A DNA stretch of 64,000 nucleotides from Roseibium suaedae (GTDB lineage Bacteria > Pseudomonadota > Alphaproteobacteria > Rhizobiales > Stappiaceae): assembly GCF_900142725.1 (NCBI RefSeq), contig NZ_FRBW01000001.1, positions 620,001 through 684,000 of the forward strand. Direction: 5' to 3'. Position numbers and translations under genes: made by a program. Below are positions 45,166-55,518 of the stretch, in pieces. Positions within the stretch are counted from its first letter, which is position 1; every line of letters starts with the position of its first letter. The notes beneath the pieces are model-generated. The model did not search any database. It was not told the DNA's origin and was given only the letters and a program-made list of their open reading frames with translations.

Positions 45166-48126
45166 TTAACCGGCGTGAGCCGCGTCCCATTCCCGCAGGG
45201 CCTCCGCATCGCGGAGCGTCACATCGGGATAGTCCTTGTCGCTGCCAACTTCCGGAAGGATCTTCCAGGAGCGGGCGCATTTGGTGCCTTCTGCAAGGCC
45301 CGGAACCACGGCAACACCCGGGGTGTCGTCCAGCGTGAAGGCGCCCTCGGGGGCGGCATCCGCGCTGAGCGTCAGCTGGCTGGTGATGGCGATGTCCGCC
45401 ATGTCGCGGCCATCGAGTGCAGCCATCAGGTTCGCATCGGTGACATAGACAACCGGATGGGCCTCCAGCGAGGAGCCGATCCGCTTTTCACGGCGTTCGA
45501 TTTCAAGAGCGCCGGTGATAACGCGGCGGACCGTGCGGATCTTTTCCCACTTCTCGGCGAGTTCCGGTTTCTTCCATTCGCGGGGGACCTTCGGGAACTG
45601 CTCGAGGTGAACCGATTTGTCTTCGCCGAAGCGGGACGTCCAGCTTTCTTCCATGGTGAAGGGCAGCATCGGAGCCATCCAGGTCACCAGGCAGTTGAAC
45701 AGCTTGTCGATCACATAAAGCGCGGCCTTGCGGCGCACCGATGACTGGGCGTCACAGTAGAGCGCGTCCTTGCGGATGTCGAAGTAGAAGGCCGACAGGT
45801 CCACTGTCATGAACGTGAACAGATGGTGGAACACGCGCTTGTAGTCGAAGTCCCAGTAGGCCTCGCTAACCAGCTTATCCAGTTCTGCCAGACGGTGCAG
45901 CATCAGCTGCTCCAGTTCCGGCATGTCGGCGAGCGCCACTTCCTCACCAGTCGCATGAGCCAGGGAGCCCAGCATCCAGCGCAGGGTGTTGCGCAGCTTG
46001 CGGTAGCTGTCGACCGAAGTCTTCAGGATTTCCGGCCCGATGCGCTGGTCTTCCGAATAGTCGCCAGAGGCCACCCAGAGACGCAGGATATCAGCGCCAT
46101 ACTGCTTGATGACGTCCTGGGGGAACACCTGGTTGCCCAGGGACTTGGACATCTTGCGTCCGTCCTCGGCCATGGTGAAGCCGTGGGTCAGAACCGCATC
46201 ATAGGGCGCGTGGCCACGGGTGCCGCAGCTTTCCAGCAGCGAGGAGTGGAACCAGCCGCGGTGCTGGTCGGAACCCTCGAGATAAAGCACATAGTCCTTG
46301 CCGCCGGTGCCCTGGCGGTTCGGCATCAGGTCTTCGCGCTTTTCCAGGCAGAAGGCATGGGTCGAGCCACTGTCGAACCACACATCCAGGATGTCCTTGA
46401 CCATGAGCCAGTCGTTGACGTCATTGACCTGACCGTCGAGGAACCGCTCCTTGGCACCGTCCACATACCAGGCATCCGCACCTTCCGTGGTGAAGGCGTC
46501 AAAGATGCGCTGGTTGACGGTTTCGTTCTTCAGGACTTCGGAGGTGTCCTTGTGGATGAAGACGGTGATCGGCACGCCCCAGGCACGCTGGCGGGACAGA
46601 ACCCAGTCGGGACGGTTCTCGATCATCGACCGCAGGCGGTTCTGACCGGAGGCCGGAGCAAAGCGGGTGTTGTCGATCGCGTTCAGGGCGCGGGCACGCA
46701 GGGTGTCGCCTTCGCCGCCGATATTGCGGTCCATATAGACGAACCACTGCGGCGTGTTGCGGAAGATGATCGGCTTCTTCGAGCGCCAGGAATGCGGATA
46801 CTGGTGCTTGATCCGGCCAAGACCGATCAGCGCGCCTGCTTCCTTCAGCTTCTCGATGTTCGCCTTGTTGGCGGTGCCCTTTTCTCCCTTGTGGGTGATC
46901 ACCTGATGGCCTTCAAAGCCCGGCGCGTCCTTGGTGTAGAAGCCGTCATCGGCGACCGTGAAGGGGATCGCACTGTCGATGCCGCGGGCTTCCAGCTCAC
47001 GGGAGCTGGACATCCAGATCTCAAAGTCGTCCACGCCGTGGCTCGGGGCCGTATGCACGAAGCCCGTACCGGCATCATCCGTCACATGGTCGCCGTTGAG
47101 CAGCGGCACATCGAATTCATAGCCGCCGAGCTCCAGGTCCCGGTAGGGATGGGCCAGGGTCGCCGCGCCCAGTTCATCTGCGGAGACCGTGCGCACGCGC
47201 TTGAACTCGGTGATGCGGGCGTTCTTGAAAACGTCGCCGGCCAGCTTGTCGGCCAGCACCAGAAGATCGCCCTTCTGGACCCAGTTTTCTTCCGGCAGAC
47301 CTTCCTGCGTCACCTCATAGAGGCCGTAGTCGATGCGCGAAGAGTAGGAAACCGCCCGGTTGCCCGGGATGGTCCAGGGGGTGGTGGTCCAGATGACGAC
47401 GGAGGCGTCCAGCAGCTGTTCGGCAGCAGCTTCGTCGGTGCTGCCCGCTTCCACGACCGGGAACTTCACCCAGATCGCATCGGACTGATAGTCGTGATAC
47501 TCGATTTCGGCTTCGGCCAGAGCGGTCTTTTCGACCACTGACCACATCACGGGCTTGGAACCGCGATAGAGCTGGCCGGACATGGCGAATTTCATCAGCT
47601 CGTTGGCGATGACGGCTTCGCTTTCAAAGCGCATGGTCAGGTAAGGATTGTCCCAGTCGCCCTCGATGCCGAGGCGCTTGAACTCTTCCTTCTGGACGCC
47701 GACCCAGTGATTGGCGAAGTCACGGCATTCCTGGCGGAACTCGTTGACCGGAACCTCGTCCTTGTTCTTGCCCTTGGCGCGGTACTGTTCCTCGATCTTC
47801 CACTCGATCGGCAGGCCGTGGCAGTCCCATCCCGGAACATAGTTGCTGTCCCAGCCGGTCATCTGCATGGAGCGGGTGACCATATCCTTCAGCGTCTTGT
47901 TCAGCGCATGGCCGATATGGATGTTGCCGTTTGCATAGGGAGGGCCATCATGCAGGACGAACTTGTTCCGGCCTTGTCCGGCTTCCCGCAGTTTCTTGTA
48001 AAGCCCGAGCTTTTGCCACTGCGCGATGATTTCCGGCTCCTTCTTGGGCAGGCCGGCGCGCATCGGAAATTCGGTCGTGGGAAGGTTCAGCGTCTCGGAA
48101 TAGTCGCGAGTCTTGGTATCGGTCAT
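45166..48126 (-). CDS. ileS: Isoleucyl-tRNA synthetase
   Basis: A 986-residue class I synthetase with HIGH ([11 protein letters not shown], about 68-78), the editing CP1 domain ([28 protein letters not shown]), KMSKS ([11 protein letters not shown], about 640-650) and anticodon-binding helices. The C-terminal zinc-binding domain of the E. coli enzyme is not present: the final 60 residues have a single Cys (KCARSWK). Length is normal for alphaproteobacteria. Start of the ileS-lspA block. Confidence 0.97.
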   Translation of the reverse strand: MTDTKTRDYSETLNLPTTEFPMRAGLPKKEPEIIAQWQKLGLYKKLREAGQGRNKFVLHDGPPYANGNIHIGHALNKTLKDMVTRSMQMTGWDSNYVPGWDCHGLPIEWKIEEQYRAKGKNKDEVPVNEFRQECRDFANHWVGVQKEEFKRLGIEGDWDNPYLTMRFESEAVIANELMKFAMSGQLYRGSKPVMWSVVEKTALAEAEIEYHDYQSDAIWVKFPVVEAGSTDEAAAEQLLDASVVIWTTTPWTIPGNRAVSYSSRIDYGLYEVTQEGLPEENWVQKGDLLVLADKLAGDVFKNARITEFKRVRTVSADELGAATLAHPYRDLELGGYEFDVPLLNGDHVTDDAGTGFVHTAPSHGVDDFEIWMSSSRELEARGIDSAIPFTVADDGFYTKDAPGFEGHQVITHKGEKGTANKANIEKLKEAGALIGLGRIKHQYPHSWRSKKPIIFRNTPQWFVYMDRNIGGEGDTLRARALNAIDNTRFAPASGQNRLRSMIENRPDWVLSRQRAWGVPITVFIHKDTSEVLKNETVNQRIFDAFTTEGADAWYVDGAKERFLDGQVNDVNDWLMVKDILDVWFDSGSTHAFCLEKREDLMPNRQGTGGKDYVLYLEGSDQHRGWFHSSLLESCGTRGHAPYDAVLTHGFTMAEDGRKMSKSLGNQVFPQDVIKQYGADILRLWVASGDYSEDQRIGPEILKTSVDSYRKLRNTLRWMLGSLAHATGEEVALADMPELEQLMLHRLAELDKLVSEAYWDFDYKRVFHHLFTFMTVDLSAFYFDIRKDALYCDAQSSVRRKAALYVIDKLFNCLVTWMAPMLPFTMEESWTSRFGEDKSVHLEQFPKVPREWKKPELAEKWEKIRTVRRVITGALEIERREKRIGSSLEAHPVVYVTDANLMAALDGRDMADIAITSQLTLSADAAPEGAFTLDDTPGVAVVPGLAEGTKCARSWKILPEVGSDKDYPDVTLRDAEALREWDAAHAG

Positions 48127-48417
48127 CGTTCGGTAGGATCCGGTCAGAGCGCCTGCTGCCTCAACTGGGCATGCGCCATCGGTCTAAAAATGTCGGCGGC
48201 CGGAAGGGGCCGCTTGCGCAAGGGGATAATCCCGGTCCTGCGGCGCCGCGTGGATCGCGTCAGCCGAAGGCCGGGCCGGTAATTCGGCCGGATATCCGGG
48301 GAGACCAGCTCGGGAACTGGCTCGCGATGAGGTCAAAACGAGCATTCATGGCGCAAGGACATAGCAGCAGTTGGTCAGGTAATAAAGCAATTCCATCAGG
48401 ATTGCTGCCGATATTGG
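48127..48417. other. Intergenic space between ileS and the DMT exporter, no feature seen
   Basis: 291 bp with no convincing ORF, hairpin or repeat. It presumably holds the ileS promoter. Confidence 0.5.
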
Positions 48418-49335
48418 TCAAGCCGGTTTCTTGATCCGCTCGCGGTGAGCGATGTAGAGCCCGCCGCCGACGATCAGGGCGATCCCGGCCCATGTCATGC
48501 CATCGGGGAAATCGCCGAAGACCAGATAGCCCAGCAGCGTTGCACCGATGATCTCGATGTAGTTGAGCGGGGCAAGCATCGAAGCCTCACCCTTCTGGAA
48601 GGCCTGCACCACAAGGGCGTGGCCAAGGAAGGAGATGCCGCCGATCATCGCCAGAAGCGGCATTTCTCCGACATTGGGCATGACAAAGGCATAGTCTGTC
48701 TGGCCGGACAGGGTCGTAACGGTCATGACGATACCCATGATGATGGTGCCGGCAAGTCCCGTGCTGAACTGGATTGCATAGAGGCTTTCTTGTCCGGCAA
48801 ACCGGCGGTTCAGCATCAGATAGCAGGCAAAGAGCGTCGCCGTGCAGAGCGGCAGAAGCGCAGCAAGACCAGCATCGGCAAAGCTCGGGCGCAGGATGAG
48901 CATGGCACCAGCGAGGCCCACCAGGATCCCCGCGATGCGGCGGACGCCGATCTTTTCCTTCAGGAACAGCACCGCCAGAATGGTCAGGATCATCGGCTCG
49001 ACAAAGAAGATCGCCATGGCGGTTGCCACCGGCATGAACTTCAGGGCCGTGAAGAAGCAAAGCGACGAGAAGGTCAGCATCGACCCGCGCAGCAGATTAA
49101 TGCCGAGCCGGCGGCTCTTCAGGCGGCGCAGGTTGCCCGTGAGTGCCGCCGCCAGAACACAGATCAGCAGCTGGAAGAAGAACCGCGCGAAGGTGATTTC
49201 CAGCGGCGGGATCCGGACAGACAGATATTTCGCGATCGTGTCCATGACCGGCAGAACGAACATCGCCAGTGTCATCATGCCGATGGCGACCATGTTTTCA
49301 CGCTGGTCGGCATCGGAAGTGTTGGGAGCGGTCAT
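48418..49335 (-). CDS. DMT-family (EamA) transporter
   Basis: A 305-residue protein with ten hydrophobic helices in two EamA halves (LEITFARFFFQLLICVLAAAL; LNYIEIIGATLLGYLVFGDFP). The first EamA motif ARFFFQ and EPMILTILAVLFLKE match the drug/metabolite exporters. Substrate unknown. Stands 8 bp after ribF, so probably cotranscribed with it. Confidence 0.88.
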   Translation of the reverse strand: MTAPNTSDADQRENMVAIGMMTLAMFVLPVMDTIAKYLSVRIPPLEITFARFFFQLLICVLAAALTGNLRRLKSRRLGINLLRGSMLTFSSLCFFTALKFMPVATAMAIFFVEPMILTILAVLFLKEKIGVRRIAGILVGLAGAMLILRPSFADAGLAALLPLCTATLFACYLMLNRRFAGQESLYAIQFSTGLAGTIIMGIVMTVTTLSGQTDYAFVMPNVGEMPLLAMIGGISFLGHALVVQAFQKGEASMLAPLNYIEIIGATLLGYLVFGDFPDGMTWAGIALIVGGGLYIAHRERIKKPA

Positions 49336-49343
49336 TTTAAAGG

Positions 49344-50339
49344 TTACTCACCCAGAAGAAGGCTGAAGTCGAGACCGGACAGAGGTTCGATCGCGGCGAT
49401 GGCGGCACGGGCTTCCTCGCTGTCGCGGTCCATCTGAGCGATCAGCGCCTCGACGCTGTCGAACTTTTCCTCACCGCGCAGGTAGGAAATCAGGTGAACC
49501 CGAAGCTTCTTGCCGTAAAGGTCGCCGGAAAAATCAAACAGGAAGACCTCGAACAACGGCGCACCATTGTCGAAGGTCGGGCGGCGGCCATAGCTTGCAA
49601 CGCCATCATATTTTTCATCGCCAACGCGCACCTTCACGGCATAGATGCCATGCTTGAGAGGACAATTGTCTCCAAGGCTGAGGTTGGCAGTGGGATAACC
49701 GAGATCGCGGCCGCGCTTGTCACCATGCTGGACGCTGGAGTCGAAAAACCAGCGGTAGCCTAGCAGGCCATTCGCGAGTGCAATGTCACCTTCGGTCAGG
49801 GCAGTGCGGATGCGCGAGGAGGAGATCACCTCTGCCCCTTCGTCCTTTTCAGGCGAGACGATGGTGACGCCGAAACCCAGTTCGCTTCCCGCCTGGCACA
49901 GGTAGTCGGGCGTTCCCTTGCGGGCCTTGCCGAAGTGGAAGTCGTACCCGGTCACGGCGTGGGAGATGCCAAGCTGCCCGATCAGGATGTCCTTGACGAA
50001 GGCATCAGCCTCCATCCCGGCAAAGTCCTTGTTGAAGGGCATGACCAGAACGCCGCTCAGGTCGCAGGCCTTCAGAATGTCGACCTTCTGATCAGCTGGC
50101 GTCAGGCGGAATACAGGGCTGGCCGGATTGAACACCGTGCGCGGATGCGGCTCGAAGGTCATCGCGAAAACCGGTTCGCCCAGAGCTGCGCCCTGTTCGT
50201 GGGCAACATCAAGCACGGCACGATGACCCCGGTGGACGCCATCGAAATTGCCGATTGCGACGACGCCGCCTTTCAGGCTTTCCGAAAAGTCTTTCGGGTC
50301 ACTGACGACAGCAAAAGCTGCGGACCGGGATGCAGGCAT
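49344..50339 (-). CDS. ribF: Bifunctional riboflavin kinase / FAD synthetase
   Basis: A 331-residue enzyme: N-terminal adenylyltransferase (about 10-185) with AIGNFDGVHRGHRAV and a later ISSSRIRTALTEGD; C-terminal flavokinase (about 195-320) with GYPTANLSL and FDFSGDLYGKKLRV. It makes FMN then FAD, which the FMN/FAD-dependent enzymes at 1-9.7 kb use. Start 50339. Confidence 0.95.
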   Translation of the reverse strand: MPASRSAAFAVVSDPKDFSESLKGGVVAIGNFDGVHRGHRAVLDVAHEQGAALGEPVFAMTFEPHPRTVFNPASPVFRLTPADQKVDILKACDLSGVLVMPFNKDFAGMEADAFVKDILIGQLGISHAVTGYDFHFGKARKGTPDYLCQAGSELGFGVTIVSPEKDEGAEVISSSRIRTALTEGDIALANGLLGYRWFFDSSVQHGDKRGRDLGYPTANLSLGDNCPLKHGIYAVKVRVGDEKYDGVASYGRRPTFDNGAPLFEVFLFDFSGDLYGKKLRVHLISYLRGEEKFDSVEALIAQMDRDSEEARAAIAAIEPLSGLDFSLLLGE

Positions 50340-50516
50340 GCGAACTACCCTGAAGGCTCTGACGTCAGGGCGTCAGGACGAACGACTGGACAGACTGCCA
50401 GCGCGTCGTGCGTGACAGGTCAGGTGTAACCACTGAGCTGGAACCTGACGGCTTGCGTCTCAAAGGTCAAGCAAGGCAAGTGCCTGATCCGGGCGCTTTC
50501 CGCAACCGTTCTTTTC

Positions 50517-50954
50517 TCAAAGATCCTCTGACCGGGAAGGAACCTTCACGAGCGCTTCGCCTTCCAGCACCACGGTATCTCCGACACTGCAGACACAGGA
50601 CAGGCGTGCCCGGTTGCCCCGTTCCAGCAATTCTTCGACCCGGACCGTCACGAGCACGTCATCCCCGATCCGCACAGGCGCCTTGAAGTTGAGGGTTTGC
50701 GACAGATAGATCGCGCCGGGTCCGGGCAGCCGGGTGCCAAGAACGGCTGAGATGAGGCTCGCGGTATAAAGTCCGTGGGCGATCCGGGTCTTGAACGGGG
50801 TCCGTGCGGCAAAATGTTCTGACAGATGGATCGGATTGCGGTCTCCGGAGACCTCCGCGAACCCCACCACATCGGAAGAACTGACATGCTTTTCCAGCGT
50901 CTCTTCCATGCCGACCGACAGGTCTTCGAAGTAAAGTGTCTGCAATTCCAGCAT
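50517..50954 (-). CDS. MaoC-like dehydratase (hotdog fold)
   Basis: A 145-residue protein with the R-hydratase motif: VVGFAEVSGDRNPIHLSEHFA (Asp-x-Asn-x-x-His) near residue 30-50 and RIAHGLYTASLIS. It adds water to crotonyl-type acyl-CoA or acts on related thioesters. Start MLELQTLYFEDL at 50954; in-frame 50996 is possible. Between ribF and the CheY gene, transcribed away from CheY. Confidence 0.88.
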   Translation of the reverse strand: MLELQTLYFEDLSVGMEETLEKHVSSSDVVGFAEVSGDRNPIHLSEHFAARTPFKTRIAHGLYTASLISAVLGTRLPGPGAIYLSQTLNFKAPVRIGDDVLVTVRVEELLERGNRARLSCVCSVGDTVVLEGEALVKVPSRSEDL

Positions 50955-51199
50955 CGCGCCATCCCGTTCAAGGCTTGAAAAAACCAAGCTTTGCATACGT
51001 TAGGCAGCCCGATCCGAAGGGGCAATTGGGCTTTGGATGCATAAAGTCAGGCGCATTAACGGAGTTTTCAGGGGCTTAGATTAGTTTCCCTAGAGTGTGG
51101 GGAGGCGAGGACACGTTTTGTGTCTCTCTCCTTTGACGTCATGTCGCGTTTCCCGGCCCATGGCCACGGGCCGCGTAGTTTGACAGTATGGAGTATACG

Positions 51200-51583
51200 A
51201 TGGCCCTTGATCTTCAGATGCCGGTCCTCGTGGTCGATGACTACAAGACGATGATCCGTATTATCCGGAACCTGCTTAAGCAGCTTGGTTTTGAAAACAT
51301 CGATGACGCAGCAGATGGCACCGAAGCGCTCGAGAAGATGAAACAGCGCCGCTATGGCCTGGTCATTTCTGACTGGAACATGGAACCTATGACCGGATAC
51401 GAACTGCTGAAGCAGGTTCGTGCGGATGGAAGTCTGAGCAAGACCCCATTCATCATGGTCACTGCAGAATCCAAGACGGAAAACGTGATCGCGGCCAAGA
51501 AGGCCGGCGTGAACAACTACATCGTGAAGCCGTTCAATGCGCAGACGTTGAAGGGCAAGATCGAGGCAGTGTTCTCCGACTAA
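51200..51583 (+). CDS. cheY: CheY-like response regulator
   Basis: A 127-residue single receiver domain: Asp13-Asp14, phospho-acceptor Asp58 (VISDWNM), Thr88, Lys110 (VKPF). Close to CheY of flagellar chemotaxis, with NMEPMTGYELL typical of it. GGAG six bases before the ATG at 51200 favours this start over 51188. A CheZ-like phosphatase follows after 178 bp of hairpin-rich sequence (51584-51761). CheY-P would control the flagellar motor, and the partner would end the signal. Confidence 0.88.
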   Translation: MALDLQMPVLVVDDYKTMIRIIRNLLKQLGFENIDDAADGTEALEKMKQRRYGLVISDWNMEPMTGYELLKQVRADGSLSKTPFIMVTAESKTENVIAAKKAGVNNYIVKPFNAQTLKGKIEAVFSD

Positions 51584-51649
51584 GATTTGAGCGCAAAGCA
51601 GGCGGTGCAGAACGTTGCGCCGCCAGATGCCGCTCACAGGATAAAAGGG

Positions 51650-51669
51650 CCCATGCTGGGGAGCATGGG
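51650..51669. repeat. Hairpin between cheY and cheZ
   Basis: Stem CCCATGCT (51650-51657) with AGCATGGG (51662-51669), loop GGGG. No T-run, so it may stabilise the cheY message or lower cheZ translation. A longer weak stem covers 51690-51740. Confidence 0.45.
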
Positions 51670-51761
51670 ACCGGGACCAATTCAAACTGCTTCGAGTGTT
51701 GTCCCCCGTGGGGTGGGGTCCGGAGCAGTTGGCCCCTTCTCTTTAAAGAAAGGCTAGTCCA

Positions 51762-52436
51762 ATGGCCGCAATGACGCAGGAAAGCGTGTCGAAAGTCATC
51801 GACTTTCTTCAAGAAAACAAGAATCGCGGCGGGGATGTTTCTCTGACGGACGTGATGCAGCTTGCTGAAGTCATGTCCGGATCGATGCAGGAAGTTGTGG
51901 CAGCCGTTCAGCCGGCGGTCACGGGGGAGCTGACTGCGATCGCCCGGGAAATCACCCGGATGAAGTCGGAAATCGCAGCGCTGCGCGCAAACGACATGAA
52001 GACCAGCAAGATCCCGAGTGCGGGACGCGAACTGGATGCGATTGTCGAGGCGACCGAAAAGGCAACCCATTCGATCATGACAGCGGCAGAAGAAATCATG
52101 TCTGCTGACACGAGTGACGTTGACGCTTACCAGCAGATGGTCAGCGACAAGATGATCGAGATTTTCGAGGCCTGCACCTTCCAGGATATCACTGGACAGC
52201 GGATTTCGAAGGTTGTCTCGACTTTGAACTATATCGATCAGCGTGTGAGCGCTTTTGTCGATCAGCTTCGGATTCCCGAGGGCTTTGAAGCCCCGTCGGA
52301 GGAAACCGACGAAGACCGGCGCAAGCGCGAGCTCATTCTTCATGGGCCGCAGCACGATGGCGAGGGTGTTTCCCAGAACGACATCGACGAAATGCTCAAT
52401 GACCCGCAGGCCGATATCGACAAGCTGTTCGGTTGA
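51762..52436 (+). CDS. cheZ: CheZ-like chemotaxis phosphatase, CheY-linked copy
   Basis: A 224-residue helical protein with the CheZ signature ACTFQDITGQRISK, catalytic Gln141, and a C-terminal DDEMLN/ADIDKLFG docking motif with hydrophobic and acidic residues. It dephosphorylates CheY-P. It lies 178 bp after the CheY gene on the same strand and ends before a terminator. It shares the active-site segment and C-terminal tail with the protein at 12459-13208, but differs in the N-terminal 80 residues. Confidence 0.85.
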   Translation: MAAMTQESVSKVIDFLQENKNRGGDVSLTDVMQLAEVMSGSMQEVVAAVQPAVTGELTAIAREITRMKSEIAALRANDMKTSKIPSAGRELDAIVEATEKATHSIMTAAEEIMSADTSDVDAYQQMVSDKMIEIFEACTFQDITGQRISKVVSTLNYIDQRVSAFVDQLRIPEGFEAPSEETDEDRRKRELILHGPQHDGEGVSQNDIDEMLNDPQADIDKLFG

Positions 52437-52455
52437 CGGAAAGCATTTGAATGAA

Positions 52456-52494
52456 TTGAAAAAGGCCGCCTCGTTCTGGGCGGCCTTTTTTACA
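52456..52494 (+). terminator. Intrinsic terminator of cheY-cheZ
   Basis: Stem AAAGGCCGCC (52461-52470) with GGCGGCCTTT (52479-52488), eight-base loop, T-run. Confidence 0.9.
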
Positions 52495-52518
52495 TTTTAA
52501 GCTTCTCTGGAACGTCTC

Positions 52519-53394
52519 TTACCAGACGAGCCGGGGAACTGCGGCGCGGGCCCGCAGGCCTTCTTCCGCAAGACGGCGGCGCACGAGCGCTTCATCCGGC
52601 TCAAGGGTCGGACCGAAGTCGGAGGCGTGAATGCCGCCGGTGATGAAGAGCACATCCAGATCCTGAGACACGGCGCCGCGAATGTCAGTCGGCAGGCCAT
52701 CGCCCACGCAAAGGATCTTCTGGCGGTCGACGGGCGCGCCGCGCAGGGCTTCCAGGCGCTGGCAGGCTGCATCATAGATCGGGGCATGGGGCTTGCCGAG
52801 AATGGCAACCGTGCCGCCGAAATCCTCAAACAGCCGGGCGAGGGCGCCTGCACACCAGATCAGCCGGTCGCCGCGTTCCACGACGATGTCCGGATTGGCG
52901 CAGATCATGGTCAGGCCGCGCTTGGCCAGACGCTCCAGCTGGTCACGGTAATCGTCCGGGGTTTCCTGCTCGTCGTTGAAGAGGCCGGTGCAGCTGACGA
53001 GCGTTGCCTCTTCCTCGGATTCCGTGAGGGTCAGGTCCAGATCTTCATACAGCGACAGATGCATTTCCGGGCCGATATGCAGAACCTTTGCACCCGGGTG
53101 TGCGGCGATATATTCACGGGTCACATCACCGGACGTCACGATGTCATCATAGACCTCCGGGCCGATGCCGAGGGCGAGAAGCTGCTCGCGGATCGGGGCG
53201 TTGCGGCGCGGTGCATTGGTGATCAGGACAACCGCACCACCAGCCTTCTGGCGGAAATCGGTGAGGGCTTCCGCAGCGCCCGCGAACCTGGAAACGCCAT
53301 TGTGCAGCACGCCCCAGACGTCACACAGGACGGCTGAGTACTCCGGTGCAATGTCCTGAAGGCCGGAGACAAGAAGCGGTGCAGAAGCGTTCAT
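52519..53394 (-). CDS. HAD-superfamily hydrolase, NagD-like (TIGR01459 type)
   Basis: A 291-residue phosphatase: motif I DVWGVLHNG (Asp25-x-Trp replaces the second Asp that many HAD enzymes have), motif II VLITNAPR, and the terminal motifs GKPHAPIYDAA and CVGDGLPTDIRGA. Cap type IIA. The TIGR01459 group is typical of alphaproteobacteria and lies near ribF in many of them. Substrate unknown; likely a phosphosugar or nucleotide. Confidence 0.88.
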   Translation of the reverse strand: MNASAPLLVSGLQDIAPEYSAVLCDVWGVLHNGVSRFAGAAEALTDFRQKAGGAVVLITNAPRRNAPIREQLLALGIGPEVYDDIVTSGDVTREYIAAHPGAKVLHIGPEMHLSLYEDLDLTLTESEEEATLVSCTGLFNDEQETPDDYRDQLERLAKRGLTMICANPDIVVERGDRLIWCAGALARLFEDFGGTVAILGKPHAPIYDAACQRLEALRGAPVDRQKILCVGDGLPTDIRGAVSQDLDVLFITGGIHASDFGPTLEPDEALVRRRLAEEGLRARAAVPRLVW

Positions 53395-53506
53395 GGCGGG
53401 TCACTCGGAAGCTGGGGGATCTGATAAGGTAGGCCGGAATCGGCCGGGAAGCCGCGCGGACCTTACAGGATGCGTGTGACAGACGGAACCACGGAAAGGA
53501 ATTTGG

Positions 53507-55387
53507 ATGCAGGTTCGCCAGCTCAGTGAAGAGGTCATCAACCGGATTGCCGCCGGGGAAGTGATCGAGCGGCCGGCGAGTGTCATCAAGGAACTCGTGG
53601 AAAATGCCGTCGATGCGGGAGCAACCTCCGTCGACATTGTGACGGCTGCGGGTGGCAAGACCTTGATGCGGGTGTCTGATGATGGCATCGGCATGACCCA
53701 GGACGATCTGGAACTGGCGATCCGGCGTCACTGCACATCGAAGCTGCGCGAAGATGACCTGTTCGATATCCGGACACTCGGCTTCCGGGGCGAAGCTCTG
53801 CCTTCCATCGGGTCCATCGCCCGCCTGTCCATCCAGACCCGCCATGCGCAGGAAGACCATGCCTGGCAGATCGCTGTCGAAGGGGGACGAGAGACTTCCG
53901 CCATGCCGGCAGCCCGGCACAAGGGCACTCAGGTCGAGGTCCGGGATCTGTTCTTTGCAACGCCTGCCCGCTTGAAGTTCCTGAAGTCAGACCGCGCGGA
54001 AGCATCTGCCATAACGGAAGTGATCCGCCGCATCGCACTTGCCTATCCGCATGTCGGCTTCTCGCTTTCCGGCGCGGATCGTCAGCCCCAGACCTGGCCC
54101 GCAGCGCGGGGCGAGGATCCGCGTCTGGCCCGAATTGCCCAGGTGCTCGGGCAGGATTTCGTCGACAATGCGATGGAAATTGACGCGGAGCGGGAAGGGG
54201 TGCGTCTCACCGGGTTTGCCGGTCTGCCGACACACCACCGGGGAACGGCGCAGTTCCAGTTCTTCTTCGTAAATGGCCGTCCGGTCAAGGACAAGCTGCT
54301 TCTGTCCGGTCTGCGCGGCGCCTACGCTGATGTTCTGGCGCGGGACCGGCATCCGGTTGTCGTGCTGTTCCTGGATCTCGAGCCCCAGCTCGTGGACGTC
54401 AACGTGCATCCTGCCAAGGCCGATGTGCGGTTCCGGGACGGGCAACTCGTCCGTGGCCTGCTGGTCGGCTCCATCAAGCAGGCATTGCTTCAGGCAGGTC
54501 ACAGGTCCTCGACGTCCAACGCGGCCGTGGCGATGGACGCCATCCGGGCAACCGGTTTCGGAGCCCCGCGCCAGGCGCCTGTTTGGCAGCCTCAGCCCGC
54601 ACGGTCATGGTCCGCCGATGTCTTCCGTCCGGCAGGTTCGGAGACATCTTCATCTTCGATGACGGGCATGTCTTTCGGGGCCGAGGGTGCTTTTGCGGAA
54701 CCGGCGTCCGCTTACGTGGCCGAGCATCAGGAAAGCCTGTCCTCGCTGGTCATGCCTTCGGCAGATGCGCGGGCCAATGACATTCCAGCAGATGAACAGC
54801 ATATGGCGCTGCCGCTGGGGGCCGCGCGAGCCCAGGTGCACGGCACCTACATTATCTCCCAGACTGAGGATGGCATTGTCATTGTGGACCAGCACGCCGC
54901 CCACGAACGTTTGGTCTATGAACGCCTGAAGGAAGCTCTGGCGAAGAAATCCGTCGCCCGGCAGATGCTGCTCATCCCCGAAATCGTGGAACTTCCGGAA
55001 GAGGATGTCGCCCGGCTCACGGAGCATTCCGATGCCCTGGAAGCCGTCGGGCTCTCCCTGGAGGCCTTCGGGCCAGGAGCGATTGCCGTGCGTGAAACGC
55101 CGGCCATGCTGGGGGACATGAACATTCGCGGCATGGTCATGGATCTGGTGGATGAACTGGCCGAATGGGACACCGCATCCGGCCTGCGGGAGCGGCTTGA
55201 TCATGTGGCCGCGACCATGGCCTGCCACGGATCCATTCGCGCCGGAAGGCGCATGCGGGCGCCAGAGATGGATGCGCTCCTGCGGGATATGGAGGCAACG
55301 CCGCTGTCGGGTCAGTGCAATCACGGCCGCCCGACATGGGTGGAACTCAAGCTTTCCGACATCGAGAAGCTGTTCGGCCGCAAATAA
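53507..55387 (+). CDS. mutL: DNA mismatch repair protein MutL (endonuclease type)
   Basis: A 626-residue MutL. ATPase motifs in the N-terminal 330 residues ([32 protein letters not shown]). C-terminal domain has [12 protein letters not shown] from residue 461, which is the DQHA(x)2E(x)4E nicking motif, plus ACHGSIRAG and QCNHGRPT. So the protein can nick the new strand itself, as expected for a species without MutH. A Pro/Ser/Ala-rich linker spans 340-430. The stop codon's last base is the first base of the inverted-repeat element at 55387-55513. Confidence 0.95.
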   Translation: MQVRQLSEEVINRIAAGEVIERPASVIKELVENAVDAGATSVDIVTAAGGKTLMRVSDDGIGMTQDDLELAIRRHCTSKLREDDLFDIRTLGFRGEALPSIGSIARLSIQTRHAQEDHAWQIAVEGGRETSAMPAARHKGTQVEVRDLFFATPARLKFLKSDRAEASAITEVIRRIALAYPHVGFSLSGADRQPQTWPAARGEDPRLARIAQVLGQDFVDNAMEIDAEREGVRLTGFAGLPTHHRGTAQFQFFFVNGRPVKDKLLLSGLRGAYADVLARDRHPVVVLFLDLEPQLVDVNVHPAKADVRFRDGQLVRGLLVGSIKQALLQAGHRSSTSNAAVAMDAIRATGFGAPRQAPVWQPQPARSWSADVFRPAGSETSSSSMTGMSFGAEGAFAEPASAYVAEHQESLSSLVMPSADARANDIPADEQHMALPLGAARAQVHGTYIISQTEDGIVIVDQHAAHERLVYERLKEALAKKSVARQMLLIPEIVELPEEDVARLTEHSDALEAVGLSLEAFGPGAIAVRETPAMLGDMNIRGMVMDLVDELAEWDTASGLRERLDHVAATMACHGSIRAGRRMRAPEMDALLRDMEATPLSGQCNHGRPTWVELKLSDIEKLFGRK

Positions 55388-55513
55388 TACCAACCTCAAG
55401 AAATAGCGGCCTCCGGTGGCCACTTCCGGCTCCCCGGCATCGGGCAAGCAGCGCGCCTAGCTGGGAACCTGGCTGAGGCCATCAAATAGGTCGCTATTTC
55501 TTGAGGTTGGTAT
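55387..55513. mobile_element. MITE-like element, 127 bp with 22-bp terminal inverted repeats
   Basis: Left arm 55387-55408, right arm 55492-55513, perfect inverse complements (starting ATACCAACCTCAAGAAAT). The 83-bp core has short stems, no ORF. No target-site duplication was clear. The element fills the gap between mutL and the fusion gene and could work as a terminator for both, which converge here. Confidence 0.75.
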
Positions 55514-55518
55514 AAGCC

